Assembly (NCBI RefSeq): GCF_000378345.1
Contig: NZ_KB899544.1
Location: forward strand, 310,001-374,000
Length of the DNA stretch: 64,000 bases
DNA from: Hirschia maritima DSM 19733
GTDB taxonomy: Bacteria; Pseudomonadota; Alphaproteobacteria; Caulobacterales; Hyphomonadaceae
Reading direction: 5' to 3'
Within the stretch, counting starts at the first letter, position 1. Each line of letters begins with the position of its first letter. The notes below the pieces were generated by a model that saw only the letters and a list, made by a program, of their open reading frames with translations, searched no databases and was not told the origin of the DNA. Positions 35,423-43,916 of the stretch are shown one piece after another. The translations under genes were made by a program, and so were the position numbers.

Positions 35423-36202
35423 TTGCGCGTTGAAGTTGGTCGATTGAAGTCATTTTATGACTCGCCTTTGGGGCGGGCAGCATATGCTATGATTTTGCGG
35501 CGCATAGAAGCAATTTGGCCTCACGCAGATGAGATGGATGTTTTAAGCTTTGGGTATGGGCAAGAGTTCTTAAATACATATGCCCAAGATACACGTCGAG
35601 CGATATGTGCGGCACCAGCTGCTCAAGGGGCGGTTTGTTGGCCGTCTTCTGCAAACTCATCAACAACATTGGTGGATGAAGATAGACTACCATTCGCAGA
35701 TGCTGTTTTTGATCGAATTTTAGTGATTCATGGCTTAGAGGATACTGATAACCCTGATCGCTTGATGAGAGAACTGTGGAGAGTAGCTGCACCAGAAGCG
35801 AGAATATTAATGGTTGCTGCTAATCGATCTGGGTTGTGGTCACAAGCAGAATCTACACCTTTCGGGCATGGGCGACCTTATACGAAAAGGCAGTTGAATG
35901 GATTGTTGAAGTCCGCGATGTTTCAACCAACAGCCTGGACAAGAGCGCTCTATGCACCACCCATAGGGATGAAGGTTGTCACTGCAGCTGCTGATGCGTG
36001 GGAAAAAACAGGGGAAATCGCTTGGAAAGGATTTGGGGGAGTGCTGATGGTGGAAGCAATCAAGCAACTATACATCGATCCGCAATTGCCAAGTGCTGAG
36101 AAAGAGCGATCTAGAAAAGTTGTGCCTGCAAATATAGTGCGTCCTGATACGACACGACATTCTCGAAAAGAGGGTGAAGAGATTAGGAAGTTAGTTGCTT
36201 AA
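35423..36202 (+). CDS. SAM-dependent methyltransferase (class I)
   Basis: The 259-aa protein begins at TTG 35423. Its class I fold is seen in VLSFGYGQEFLN (glycine-rich motif I position, though less canonical), DRLPFADAVFDRILVIHGLEDTDNPDRLMRELWRV and AAPEARILMVAANRSGLWS, as in Methyltransf_11 proteins. The central 'PFADAVFDRILVIHGLE' block is strong. It pairs with divergent gloB as in many alphaproteobacteria. The substrate is unknown. A terminator-like hairpin follows its stop, just before the P-II gene. Confidence 0.84.
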   Translation: MRVEVGRLKSFYDSPLGRAAYAMILRRIEAIWPHADEMDVLSFGYGQEFLNTYAQDTRRAICAAPAAQGAVCWPSSANSSTTLVDEDRLPFADAVFDRILVIHGLEDTDNPDRLMRELWRVAAPEARILMVAANRSGLWSQAESTPFGHGRPYTKRQLNGLLKSAMFQPTAWTRALYAPPIGMKVVTAAADAWEKTGEIAWKGFGGVLMVEAIKQLYIDPQLPSAEKERSRKVVPANIVRPDTTRHSRKEGEEIRKLVA

Positions 36203-36219
36203 AGAGTTGAGTATTTCAT

Positions 36220-36241
36220 GGGGTGCTTTACCCCGTTTTTT
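36220..36241 (+). terminator. Terminator-like hairpin directly upstream of the P-II gene
   Basis: GGGGT (36220-36224) and ACCCC (36230-36234) pair around a GCTTT loop, followed by G and six T residues. It lies only 17 bases before the P-II start codon, leaving no room for a promoter in between. It either ends methyltransferase transcripts, with read-through expressing the P-II gene, or works as an attenuator. Confidence 0.75.
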
Positions 36242-36258
36242 ATAGAAGGAGAGACACT

Positions 36259-36603
36259 ATGAAACTTGTTACTGCTGTCTTTAAACCGAGCCGTTTGGAT
36301 GCTGTTCTTGATGCTGTCACAGAAGTGGGTGCGTCTGGTGTAACAGTTTCGGAGGTGCGCGGTTATGGGCGTCAACACGGTAAAACAGAAGTATACCGCG
36401 GTGCTGAATATGAAGTGCGTCTTTTGCCGAAGGTAAAAGTTGAAATAGCGACATCTACTGATCTAGTAGAAAAGGTTGTTGAAGCGGTTTCTACTGCTGC
36501 AAACACTAATAAAATTGGTGATGGTAAGATTTTTGTATCTGACCTTGAAAGCGTTATGCGTATCCGTACTGGTGAGCGTGATGCAGCTGCACTAGTCGGT
36601 TAG
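36259..36603 (+). CDS. P-II family nitrogen regulatory protein (GlnB/GlnK)
   Basis: P-II signals nitrogen and energy status through reversible uridylylation and 2-oxoglutarate/ATP binding. From ATG 36259 (AGGAGAG upstream) the protein is 114 aa, the usual size. The T-loop GRQHGKTEVYRGAEYEV carries the modification site Tyr51. KVEIATSTDLVEKVVEAV and GDGKIFVSDLESVMRIRTGE complete the family blocks. Neither amtB nor glnA is adjacent, so GlnB versus GlnK cannot be decided. The transcript appears to pass through the hairpin at 36220-36241. Confidence 0.93.
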   Translation: MKLVTAVFKPSRLDAVLDAVTEVGASGVTVSEVRGYGRQHGKTEVYRGAEYEVRLLPKVKVEIATSTDLVEKVVEAVSTAANTNKIGDGKIFVSDLESVMRIRTGERDAAALVG

Positions 36604-36657
36604 GCTTTTGCTTTTTCTCCGAAAAGCCAAAATTGAACATTTCACAGTTTTGGCTTT
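36603..36657 (+). promoter_or_regulatory. Three-arm alternative hairpin region after the P-II gene
   Basis: GGCTTTT (36603-36609) can pair with AAAAGCC (36622-36628). An overlapping arm AAAGCCAAAA (36623-36632) can pair with TTTTGGCTTT (36648-36657). The middle arm is shared, so only one hairpin can form at once. There is no long T-run after it, so a terminator is not certain. It may be a 3'-end structure or chance. Confidence 0.35.
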
Positions 36658-36947
36658 CGGGGGCTGTTTGCCTGGCTCAAATAGCTCAGGGACCTGATTT
36701 GTTAGATGGTGTAATTGGGTTATTCTAATCACCGTGGTCCTCTATCTACTTTTGCACTCAATATACTCTCGTACGGCTATATTCTCACAATGTAGAGGCT
36801 AGTTGTTTGTATGAGTATTGAGGAATTCTTCTCTGCCTTCCCCAACGATACGAATTGACAGATCTACAAAAATTGATTGTCCTCACCAATAGTTCATATT
36901 CGAACTAAATTGGGCTGTGTTGTTAACAGGGTGGATAATCAACTGCT
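36604..36947. other. Intergenic stretch after the P-II gene
   Basis: No gene is supported in these 344 bases. The start holds the alternative hairpins noted separately. The remainder should contain the promoter of the alpha/beta hydrolase gene, but I cannot pick a convincing -35/-10 pair. Confidence 0.6.
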
Positions 36948-37805
36948 ATGGTAGATGTAGAAACGATCGAGTTTGAAGCTTCAGACGGATGGAAACTCGT
37001 TGGCGATGTGTACCGAGGGCCGTCTCCTAAAAGGGCAATTTTGATTTCTGCTGGAACCGGATTTCCACGAAGGTTCTACAAGCGTGCCGCCAATTACCTC
37101 GCTGAGCAGGGAGCGATAGTCCTGACATATGACTATCGAGAAATTGGTGATTCTACTTCCGGAGACATCTCGAAGTCTCAAGTCCAATACACGGACTGGG
37201 GCAGGTATGATTTGAACGCAGCGGTAGAGGAATTAGATAAAGTGTCTGATGGGCTTCCTATAATGCACGTAGCTCATAGTGTTGGGGGGCATTTTATCGG
37301 GGTAGCAACCAATCATACCAAAATAAAAAAGCACGCAAATATCGCTGTTGGGGTTGGGTATTGGGGTGCTCATAAAATGCTATACTGGCCCTTAGAGATG
37401 TTCTTTTGGTGGATTATGGGCACCTTTTCGCTTGCCCGTTGGAATTACATAAAGTCCATTGGGGGTTGGAGGGGCGCGCCTCTACCCAAAAATGTATTTA
37501 CCACATGGCGTCGTTGGTCTTCTAAATCGAGCTATTTCAAAGATGAACTAAATGATTTCATGCAGCCTCAGCATTATGATGAGGTGATAGCGCCTTTTAA
37601 GTCATGGGTGTTTACTGATGATCCTATTGCGACCGTAAAAGCAACGAAATCTCTTATGGAGGTGTACCCAAATGCTTCAAGTGAAATATCAATATGTCAT
37701 CCGCAAGATATCGGTGTGAATACGATAGGGCATGATGGTGCATTTCGAGTAGGACGAGACGCACTTTGGCAGCAATGGTGGGATTGGTTTGTATTAGAAG
37801 AGTAA
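36948..37805 (+). CDS. Alpha/beta hydrolase, cytosolic
   Basis: The 285-aa protein has the elements of an alpha/beta hydrolase: LTYDYREIGDST for the strand-4 region, nucleophile Ser111 in AHSVGGH, a D-D pair in WVFTDDPIA, and His in IGHDGAFR. No signal peptide or lipobox is present, unlike the tandem hydrolases at 13-15 kb. A Trp-rich middle (WPLEMFFWWIMGTFSLARWN) may form a lid or membrane-facing cap. Substrate unknown. Its stop ends two bases before the 3' end of a tRNA gene on the opposite strand. Confidence 0.8.
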   Translation: MVDVETIEFEASDGWKLVGDVYRGPSPKRAILISAGTGFPRRFYKRAANYLAEQGAIVLTYDYREIGDSTSGDISKSQVQYTDWGRYDLNAAVEELDKVSDGLPIMHVAHSVGGHFIGVATNHTKIKKHANIAVGVGYWGAHKMLYWPLEMFFWWIMGTFSLARWNYIKSIGGWRGAPLPKNVFTTWRRWSSKSSYFKDELNDFMQPQHYDEVIAPFKSWVFTDDPIATVKATKSLMEVYPNASSEISICHPQDIGVNTIGHDGAFRVGRDALWQQWWDWFVLEE

Positions 37806-37806
37806 A

Positions 37807-37882
37807 TGGTGGAGCCTAGCGGGATCGAACCGCTGACCTCTTCGCTGCCAGCGAAGCGCTCTCCCAGCTGAGCTAAGGCCCC
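37807..37882 (-). tRNA. tRNA-Ala (GGC anticodon)
   Basis: The minus strand reads a full cloverleaf: acceptor GGGGCCT with AGGCTCC (one G-U), D arm CTCAGCTGGGAGAG, and anticodon loop CTGGCAG with anticodon GGC (alanine, GCC codons). The T arm has GGTTCGATCCC and the 3' CCA is encoded. Total 76 bases. Confidence 0.97.
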
Positions 37883-37966
37883 ATCTTTGATGAGCGACGC
37901 GAAACAGCGCGCTCTGGGAGGGCGTTTAGTATACCGCGTTCACATTGTGATCAAGTGTTTTTTCAT

Positions 37967-38368
37967 TTAATCCTTGGATTTGTGTGCGACTTTATAGGCG
38001 TTCGCTTCCCAGTTTTGTCCGTCAAATTTATTGAGAGTGACGTCTAACGTTTGCCATTCATCCAAACATCGCCAGGTTACAGCATATCCATCGGGGTTGG
38101 AGCGAGGGATGTAGAAGCTTTTTATGCCGCATGTTTTGCAAAAAAGATGTTTAGCTTGTTTGGTGTTGAAGCTGTATTCGACAAGCTTTTCTTGTCCCTG
38201 AAGTAGCTGAAAGCGTGAAGAGGGGATGATCACGTGAATGTTTCCACTCATTGTACAAATTGAACAATTGCAATCTTCAACTTCGAAAGAATTTGGTAAT
38301 TCGACCTCGAAACGAACAGCGCCGCAATGGCAACCACCCATATGTTTTGTAAATTCATTCATTTTCAA
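37967..38368 (-). CDS. GFA-family (Mss4-like) cysteine-rich protein
   Basis: This is a 133-aa beta-tent protein of the glutathione-dependent formaldehyde-activating (GFA) family. The metal-binding cysteines are Cys13 and Cys15 (GGCHCGAVRFEV), the Cys33/35/38 set (DCNCSIC), and LFCKTCGI further on. Despite the name, most members' substrates are unproven. It is read toward the tRNA, downstream of no obvious partner; the terminator of the TIGR02300-type gene lies upstream of its start. Confidence 0.88.
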   Translation of the reverse strand: MKMNEFTKHMGGCHCGAVRFEVELPNSFEVEDCNCSICTMSGNIHVIIPSSRFQLLQGQEKLVEYSFNTKQAKHLFCKTCGIKSFYIPRSNPDGYAVTWRCLDEWQTLDVTLNKFDGQNWEANAYKVAHKSKD

Positions 38369-38392
38369 AAAGCCATTGTGATAGATAAAAAA

Positions 38393-38422
38393 GAAGCCTG
38401 CAAAACGATGGTTGCAGGCTTC
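38393..38422 (-). terminator. Rho-independent terminator of the TIGR02300-type gene
   Basis: A perfect 11-bp stem (38393-38403 with 38412-38422, loop of 8) is followed on the minus strand by six T residues, 27 bases past the stop codon. Confidence 0.9.
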
Positions 38423-38448
38423 AATATTTCGTTCAAATTTTCAATAGA

Positions 38449-38913
38449 CTAGAGAAGATCTTCATCGTCACCTAAGTTGATGTCATCATCATCATCTAGG
38501 TCAGGTAGGTCTTCGTCGTCTTCAACGATTGACATCCCAGCTTCATCTTCGTCGATTTCGTCTTCAACGCTTGGCTCTGCCATGCGTTGTTTAGAGCCTG
38601 GCGTATCATCTTCTTCGTCGTCGCCAAGAGTAACATTATCAGCTTCTGCGTCGATTTCAGGCACTTCTTCAATGCCATCTTCGTCTTCATCATCAGGTGT
38701 TTTTGTTTTTACCTGATCTTCATCGCTGTCGTCAGTTGTTTCGTTTTCCGGCTCATCAGCCTCTTTCCCTTTGCTTAGCTTGGCTGTAATAGCAGCAAGC
38801 GGGTCAAATGTGTGACCACATTTTGGACAAACGGCAGGGCTTTTTTTGAGGTCGTAAAATTTGGCTTCACATTCCGGACAGGTTTGCTTTTCACCTAGAT
38901 CTGCTTTTGACAC
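38449..38913 (-). CDS. TIGR02300-type zinc-ribbon protein with acidic tail
   Basis: The 154-aa protein starts with a zinc ribbon: Cys12/Cys15 (TCPECEAKFYDLKK) and Cys29/Cys32 (VCPKCGHTFDP), the signature of the alphaproteobacterial TIGR02300 family. The remainder (from about residue 50) is an extremely acidic, probably disordered tail of Asp/Glu runs. Its function is unknown. It is a single-gene unit with its own terminator, oriented away from aroA and divergent across 139 bases. Confidence 0.9.
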   Translation of the reverse strand: MSKADLGEKQTCPECEAKFYDLKKSPAVCPKCGHTFDPLAAITAKLSKGKEADEPENETTDDSDEDQVKTKTPDDEDEDGIEEVPEIDAEADNVTLGDDEEDDTPGSKQRMAEPSVEDEIDEDEAGMSIVEDDEDLPDLDDDDDINLGDDEDLL

Positions 38914-39052
38914 GTTCGAAACCTTCTAAAAATCTTTGTTTTCGGGCGGTTGCCATGTTAACGCGCCGGTGTAAAGCGCTATATGACAAAACTTCGCGGA
39001 TTCTTTTGTGATATGTCAGAGATTAATACAATACCAATAGGAGTAAAACTTT

Positions 39053-40369
39053 ATGCATGCCATTTCTAAACCAGTCTCTCGATTAGATGGTGCATTGCGT
39101 GCTCCGGGTGATAAATCCTGCTCTCATCGTGCGCTAATGTTTGCAGGGCTTGCAGAAGGTACGAGCCTTATTGAGGGGCTGCTCGAAGGTGACGATGTCA
39201 AGGATACAGCCAAGGCTATGGCTGCGTGTGGGGCACAAGTAGAGCGTTTGTCCTTGCGCCGATGGAAAGTAACTGGTGTTGGCGAGGCAGGACTTCAAAA
39301 CCCAACCGACGTATTGGATATGGGAAATTCAGGAACGGGTGCTCGTCTTATGATGGGGCTTGTTGCGGGCCAAAAATTAAAAGCGACTTTTGATGGAGAT
39401 GTCAGTTTACGTGCACGTCCAATGGGCCGTGTGCTTAATCCATTGGCAGAAATGGGTGCCAAAAACGAATCAAATGATGGAAAACTTCCGCTCACATTAG
39501 AAGGTGCGCCACTCACAGCAATCGAATACACACCGCCACACGCATCTGCGCAGGTGAAGTCATGTGTGATGTTGGCCGGTCTTGGTGCTGAAGGCACAAC
39601 GATTGTGAATGAACCACGCAAGACACGCGATCACACAGAACGTATGCTTCGGGCTTTTGGTGTGACAGTTGACGTTGAAGAAAAAGACGGAAGCTCTCGT
39701 ATTTCGCTAAAAGGTGGTCAAAAGCTAACAGCCACGAATGTTGATATTCCGGGTGATCCATCTTCAGCAACTTTTCTCTGGGCCGCTGGATTGCTTGTGA
39801 AAGAAGGGGGCGTGTCTGTTCTCAATGTTATGGAAAATGACACTCGAGACGGGCTTGTGCATGCCGCTAAAGCCATGGGAGCGGATTTGGTGGTCGAGCA
39901 AACCGGAGAATCCGGTGGTGAAGTCATTACGACAATCACATCTAAGCCATCAGCGTTGAATGCTAAATCACCAGACCTTGCGATTGTGCCTGCGATGATA
40001 GATGAATTCCCATTGTTTGGTGTGTTGGCTGCGTTTGCCGATGGTGACACATTAGTGACGGGTGCAGAAGAATTGCGCGTAAAAGAATCTGATCGCATTA
40101 CAGCAACGGTAAACATGCTCAAAGCGAACGGCGTTGAAGCCGAGGAACGTCCAGATGGTTTCTTGGTAAAAGGATGCGGTCGTAACGGAGTGCCGGGTGG
40201 TGGTGTGGTGGAGGCTTGCCATGATCACCGCATTGCTATGTCTGCTATGGTTATGGGATGTGCTGCCAAAGCCCCTGTCAAAGTCGACGATATTTCTGCG
40301 GTGGCAACGAGCTATCCAGAATTTTTTGCGCACATGCAGTCTCTTGGTGCAGATATAGAGCAAGGGTAA
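39053..40369 (+). CDS. aroA: 3-phosphoshikimate 1-carboxyvinyltransferase (EPSP synthase) AroA
   Basis: AroA joins phosphoenolpyruvate to shikimate-3-phosphate in the chorismate pathway. The 438-aa protein shows PGDKSCSHRALMFAGLAEG near the start, LDMGNSGTGARLMMGL, DGDVSLRARPMGR, SAQVKSCVMLAGL, and KESDRI with HDHRIAM toward the end. The sequence around GNSGT reads SGTGAR, a feature to check for glyphosate class, which I do not assign. It begins the aroA-cmk-(rpsA)-ihfB order typical of alphaproteobacteria, six bases ahead of cmk. Confidence 0.97.
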   Translation: MHAISKPVSRLDGALRAPGDKSCSHRALMFAGLAEGTSLIEGLLEGDDVKDTAKAMAACGAQVERLSLRRWKVTGVGEAGLQNPTDVLDMGNSGTGARLMMGLVAGQKLKATFDGDVSLRARPMGRVLNPLAEMGAKNESNDGKLPLTLEGAPLTAIEYTPPHASAQVKSCVMLAGLGAEGTTIVNEPRKTRDHTERMLRAFGVTVDVEEKDGSSRISLKGGQKLTATNVDIPGDPSSATFLWAAGLLVKEGGVSVLNVMENDTRDGLVHAAKAMGADLVVEQTGESGGEVITTITSKPSALNAKSPDLAIVPAMIDEFPLFGVLAAFADGDTLVTGAEELRVKESDRITATVNMLKANGVEAEERPDGFLVKGCGRNGVPGGGVVEACHDHRIAMSAMVMGCAAKAPVKVDDISAVATSYPEFFAHMQSLGADIEQG

Positions 40370-40375
40370 AAGTGA

Positions 40376-40999
40376 ATGATCATCGCAATTGATGGAACGT
40401 TAGCGTCAGGCAAGGGCACACTTGCCAAAAAATTAGCTGCGCATTTCAATTTGCCGCATATGGACACGGGGGCACTTTACCGTGCGACTGGCGTAGCGGC
40501 TATGCGCGCTAAAGTAGATTTGGGTGATGAGGAGGCGTGCGCCGATATCGCGTCGAAATTGGAGCTATCTGTGTATCCGGATGCTGAACTGAGAACGGCT
40601 GAGGCAGGGCAAGCGGCTTCTAAAGTGGCTGCATTGCCCAAGGTTCGCCAAGCCTTGTTCGACCTTCAAAGATCGTTCGCGATGCAAGATGGTGGTGCTG
40701 TGCTAGATGGACGTGATATAGGGACTGTTGTGTGCCCAGAGGCTGATGTGAAATTTTGGGTGGATGCAGCGGTGGAAGAACGCGCTCGCCGAAGATGTCT
40801 GGAGCTTGAAAAGGCGGGCAAGCCCATCTCTCAAGAAGATATGGTCAAAGAACTCAAGGAACGCGATGAGCGCGATAAGTCGAGAGCAGCAGCACCTATG
40901 AAAGCTGCCGATGATGCCTTTGTCTTGGATACAACCGTCATGACACCAGACGAAGTGATTAAGGCAGCGTTAGAATTTATTTCCTCGAAGTCTGCATGA
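40376..40999 (+). CDS. cmk: Cytidylate kinase Cmk
   Basis: Cmk phosphorylates CMP and dCMP. The 207-aa protein has the P-loop GTLASGKGT (7-15, with Leu and Ala where many have Pro and Gly), HMDTGALYRATG, VLDGRDIGTVVCPEADVKFWVDA and the lid region KELKERDERDKSR. It is cotranscribed with aroA. In most relatives rpsA follows directly; here a lipoprotein gene on the opposite strand intervenes. Confidence 0.96.
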   Translation: MIIAIDGTLASGKGTLAKKLAAHFNLPHMDTGALYRATGVAAMRAKVDLGDEEACADIASKLELSVYPDAELRTAEAGQAASKVAALPKVRQALFDLQRSFAMQDGGAVLDGRDIGTVVCPEADVKFWVDAAVEERARRRCLELEKAGKPISQEDMVKELKERDERDKSRAAAPMKAADDAFVLDTTVMTPDEVIKAALEFISSKSA

Positions 41000-41032
41000 T
41001 TTAAGGCTGAAAATAGTGAGAAAACAAAAAAA

Positions 41033-41059
41033 GTGGTTTAAGCACATAGCAAAAACCAC
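41033..41059 (-). terminator. Terminator-like hairpin after the lipoprotein gene
   Basis: GTGGTTT (41033-41039) and AAACCAC (41053-41059) pair around 13 bases. The minus strand continues into eight T residues, so it fits termination of the lipoprotein transcript. Confidence 0.6.
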
Positions 41060-41089
41060 CCTTTAAAACATTCTAATTAAACTAAAGCC

Positions 41090-41725
41090 TTATAGGCCTG
41101 CTTCGTCTAATTTCTTGTCTAGATCGTCAAGAAAAATTCCAAACGCTCTTTTGTAAGCTAGTCTCCAATTTGCATCGCTCGCAATTTGAGCTTTGTTCAT
41201 GCTTCTGGCAGAAATAGCAACTGACTGGTCTATGCTTCCAGAAAAATTCAATTCACTGCCAATTTTAGCTTCAAATTTTACTGCAAACATTCCAGGTGTG
41301 TACCAGGCCCAAAATTCTGAAATATCAATTTTAAGCTGGATGGATGCTGAGGGGTTTTCAGAAACCGTGTAGCCTCGACTCTCAAGACCTTCAACTATTA
41401 GTTTGCGCATCTCACTTTGAACAGTGCCACTTTCTGGAAGGGCAACCATTCCCATGGCTTTTCCATACCCATTACGCTGCCTACCGATTAAGTTTGACAG
41501 CTGGTCCTTCGACATTGCTTCCAAATTGCCTTTGGTAGATGGCGTTGAAGGTTCTCTTGGTTTTTGTTCAAAAGAGCGATTATCCGAAATGTCTACGATG
41601 TAAACTTCACCGCTCGCCGTTTTTTCATTTGAAAAGCTGTCCATTACAAGGTCCACATTGCGTGTTCCTGTTACACAGCCACCAAGAAGCAGCGCAAATG
41701 CTGCGATCAAAATATTAAATTTCAT
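41090..41725 (-). CDS. Predicted lipoprotein of unknown function (YajG-like size)
   Basis: From ATG 41725 the protein is 211 aa, with a lipoprotein signal and lipobox LLGGC (Cys17). The body resembles YajG-type lipoproteins in order (a VYIVDISDNRSF strand early, then VQSEMRKLIVEGLESRGYTVSENPSASIQLKIDISEF). That is a weak similarity from memory, not a family call. It is inserted between cmk and rpsA on the opposite strand. An upstream in-frame start at 41797 is rejected as it lacks a signal peptide. Confidence 0.75.
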   Translation of the reverse strand: MKFNILIAAFALLLGGCVTGTRNVDLVMDSFSNEKTASGEVYIVDISDNRSFEQKPREPSTPSTKGNLEAMSKDQLSNLIGRQRNGYGKAMGMVALPESGTVQSEMRKLIVEGLESRGYTVSENPSASIQLKIDISEFWAWYTPGMFAVKFEAKIGSELNFSGSIDQSVAISARSMNKAQIASDANWRLAYKRAFGIFLDDLDKKLDEAGL

Positions 41726-41979
41726 GTTGAGTCCCCAGTTAGTTGAAATAAAAATTTCAATGATGAATTGGGTACTATAAAATTCTACTTTAAGCAATTA
41801 AGGCTTTTGATGATGCTTCTAAAAGTTGAATTAAGAAATGGAAATGCAATCGTCTTTCACAAGCGGTTTGTCTTAATTGAAATATTGGTTCAATTGTGGA
41901 GTTTCGTGGCTAATATCTCACGTTTTTGACGAATCGATTAAAAACTCGCGCTGATTCTCTTTGAATCACGGCCTAACCC

Positions 41980-42008
41980 TTGACTTTATAGCATTGTAGC
42001 GGGATACC
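41980..42008 (+). promoter_or_regulatory. Candidate rpsA promoter
   Basis: TTGACT (41980-41985) and GATACC (42003-42008) are separated by 17 bases, the only good pair in the leader. The first leader hairpin overlaps the -10, so a later start point is also possible. This is inference. Confidence 0.4.
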
Positions 42009-42076
42009 GCCCGCTCTCTTGAATAGAGAAAAATACTGAAGCTACATGGTGTAGCGAGACCGCTGGGACAACCAGC
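41999..42076 (+). promoter_or_regulatory. rpsA: Four consecutive hairpins in the rpsA leader
   Basis: Four short perfect stems follow one another before the rpsA start: 41999-42003 with 42010-42014, 42015-42019 with 42025-42029, 42041-42046 with 42050-42055 and 42062-42066 with 42072-42076. A Shine-Dalgarno TGGAG (42101-42105) and ATG 42111 follow. E. coli rpsA uses a hairpin-rich leader for efficient translation and S1 autorepression; this leader has a similar layout but its sequence is not obviously homologous. Confidence 0.6.
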
Positions 42077-42110
42077 AGGCCTGTAACGACGAATTATATT
42101 TGGAGTATTG

Positions 42111-43805
42111 ATGTCTGATCTAGACTCGATGAACCCGACCACCGACGACTTCGCGGCGATGTTCGAAGACAGTTTTTCCGGCAACTCAATGATTGAAGGC
42201 CGGGTTATCCCAGCCACAGTTACTGCAGTTGATAACGACTTTGTTGTTGTTGATGTTGGTTTGAAAACAGAAGGCCGTATTCCGGCTCGTGAATTTGCAA
42301 ACGATGAGAAAAAGCCAGAAACTGGTGCTCTCGTTGAGGTTTTCCTTGAGCGCATCGAAAACGCGCTCGGAGATGCAGTTCTTTCTCGCGATAAAGCACG
42401 TCGTGAAGAAGCATGGAACCGTTTGGAAGGTCAGTACTCCGCAAAAGAAACAATCAAAGGTGCAATTGTTGGCCGCGTAAAAGGTGGTTTCACAGTGGAC
42501 CTTGGTGGAGTGAACGCATTCTTGCCTGGTTCACAAGTAGACATCCGTCCAATCCGTGATGTTGGTCCTCTAATGGGCCAAGAGCAGCCATTTGCGATTC
42601 TTAAAATGGACCGCCCACGCGGAAACATTGTTGTATCTCGTCGTGCTGTTCTTGAAGAATCACGTGCAGAACAACGCGCAGAGATCGTTGGCAACATGGG
42701 TGAGGGCGAACAGCGCCGTGGTGTTGTTAAGAACATCACTGACTATGGTGCATTCGTTGACCTTGGCGGAATTGATGGTCTTCTACACGTGACTGACATG
42801 TCTTGGAAACGTGTTTCACACCCAAGCCAAGTTGTAGAAGTTGGTCAAGAAGTTGAAGTTCAGATCATTAAGATCAACCCAGACACGCAACGTATCTCTC
42901 TTGGTATGAAGCAATTGATGTCAGACCCATGGGATGGCGTTGCTGCAAAATACCCACTTGGTGCGAAACTATCTGGTCGCGTTACAAACATCACAGACTA
43001 CGGTGCTTTTGTTGAACTAGAAGATGGTGTTGAAGGTCTTATCCACGTTTCTGAAATGAGCTGGACTAAGAAAAACCTACACCCAGGCAAAATCATCTCT
43101 TCTTCTCAAGAAGTGGAAGTTATGGTTCTTGACGTTGATAGCGACAAGCGTCGTATCTCTCTTGGACTTAAGCAAACACAGAACAACCCATGGGAAGCAT
43201 TCATTGCTGAGCACCCAGTTGGAACTGATGTTGAAGGTGAAGTTCGCGGTATTACTGAGTTCGGTATGTTTATCGGCCTTGGTCCTGAGCTTGACGGTAT
43301 GGTTCACATCAACGACATCGACTGGAGCAAGTCTGGTGAAGAAGCGATCCAAGACTTCAACAAAGGTGACACTGTTAAAGCACGTGTTCTTGACGTTGAT
43401 GTTGAGAAAGAACGTATTTCTCTTGGTATCAAGCAACTTACTGGTGACCCAATTGAGACTTCCGATGTTCGTAAGAACAAAACAGTTACTGTAACTGTGA
43501 CTGAAGTTGCTTCTGGTGGTATCGAAGTATCCTTCGGTGATGAAGGTCAGGAAATGACTGCATTCATCCGTAAGTCAGACCTATCTCGTGACCGTGCAGA
43601 GCAACGTCCAGAGCGTTTCTCAGTTGGTGACAAGATTGATGCTTTGATCACTCAGTTCGATAAAGCGTCTCGTCGTGTGTCTCTGTCTGTTAAAGCTCTA
43701 GAGATTCGTGAAGAGAAAGAAGCTGTTGAGCAGTATGGTTCAGCCGAATCAGGTGCATCTCTAGGTGATATTCTTGGTGCAGCTCTAAAGACTGACGACG
43801 AATAG
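42111..43805 (+). CDS. rpsA: 30S ribosomal protein S1
   Basis: S1 binds mRNA on the small subunit and promotes initiation on structured leaders. From ATG 42111 the 564-aa protein contains six S1 (OB-fold) repeats; the RNA-binding ones show [24 protein letters not shown] and [25 protein letters not shown]. Codon use looks biased toward a narrow set (many GTT, GGT, GAA, CGT codons), as expected for a highly expressed gene. TTG 42108 directly before ATG is ignored. A structured leader lies upstream and a terminator downstream. Confidence 0.98.
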   Translation: MSDLDSMNPTTDDFAAMFEDSFSGNSMIEGRVIPATVTAVDNDFVVVDVGLKTEGRIPAREFANDEKKPETGALVEVFLERIENALGDAVLSRDKARREEAWNRLEGQYSAKETIKGAIVGRVKGGFTVDLGGVNAFLPGSQVDIRPIRDVGPLMGQEQPFAILKMDRPRGNIVVSRRAVLEESRAEQRAEIVGNMGEGEQRRGVVKNITDYGAFVDLGGIDGLLHVTDMSWKRVSHPSQVVEVGQEVEVQIIKINPDTQRISLGMKQLMSDPWDGVAAKYPLGAKLSGRVTNITDYGAFVELEDGVEGLIHVSEMSWTKKNLHPGKIISSSQEVEVMVLDVDSDKRRISLGLKQTQNNPWEAFIAEHPVGTDVEGEVRGITEFGMFIGLGPELDGMVHINDIDWSKSGEEAIQDFNKGDTVKARVLDVDVEKERISLGIKQLTGDPIETSDVRKNKTVTVTVTEVASGGIEVSFGDEGQEMTAFIRKSDLSRDRAEQRPERFSVGDKIDALITQFDKASRRVSLSVKALEIREEKEAVEQYGSAESGASLGDILGAALKTDDE

Positions 43806-43865
43806 GAGGTGATTCAGTCGAGAATCCTTGGCTGATATCGCATTTACCTTAAAAAATTAACGATT

Positions 43866-43899
43866 AGGCCCGAGAAGTACTTGCTTTTTGGGCCTTTTT
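43866..43899 (+). terminator. Terminator between rpsA and ihfB
   Basis: AGGCCC (43866-43871) pairs with GGGCCT (43890-43895), followed by five T residues. It ends 17 bases before the ihfB start, so it likely reduces but does not wholly block read-through. Confidence 0.75.
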
Positions 43900-43916
43900 C
43901 ATTTCAAATCTCAGTT

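Larger units (their letters stand above)
41726..42110. other. Divergent interval between the lipoprotein gene and rpsA
   Basis: No gene is supported in these 385 bases. The half next to rpsA contains a probable promoter (TTGACT at 41980-41985 with GATACC at 42003-42008) and a structured leader. The half next to the lipoprotein gene is AT-rich and otherwise plain. Confidence 0.6.

Noticed and set aside
37805-37882. tRNA-Ala as an island attachment site
   Set aside because: No integrase, direct repeat of the tRNA end or composition shift is visible nearby; the adjacent hydrolase gene alone does not support it.
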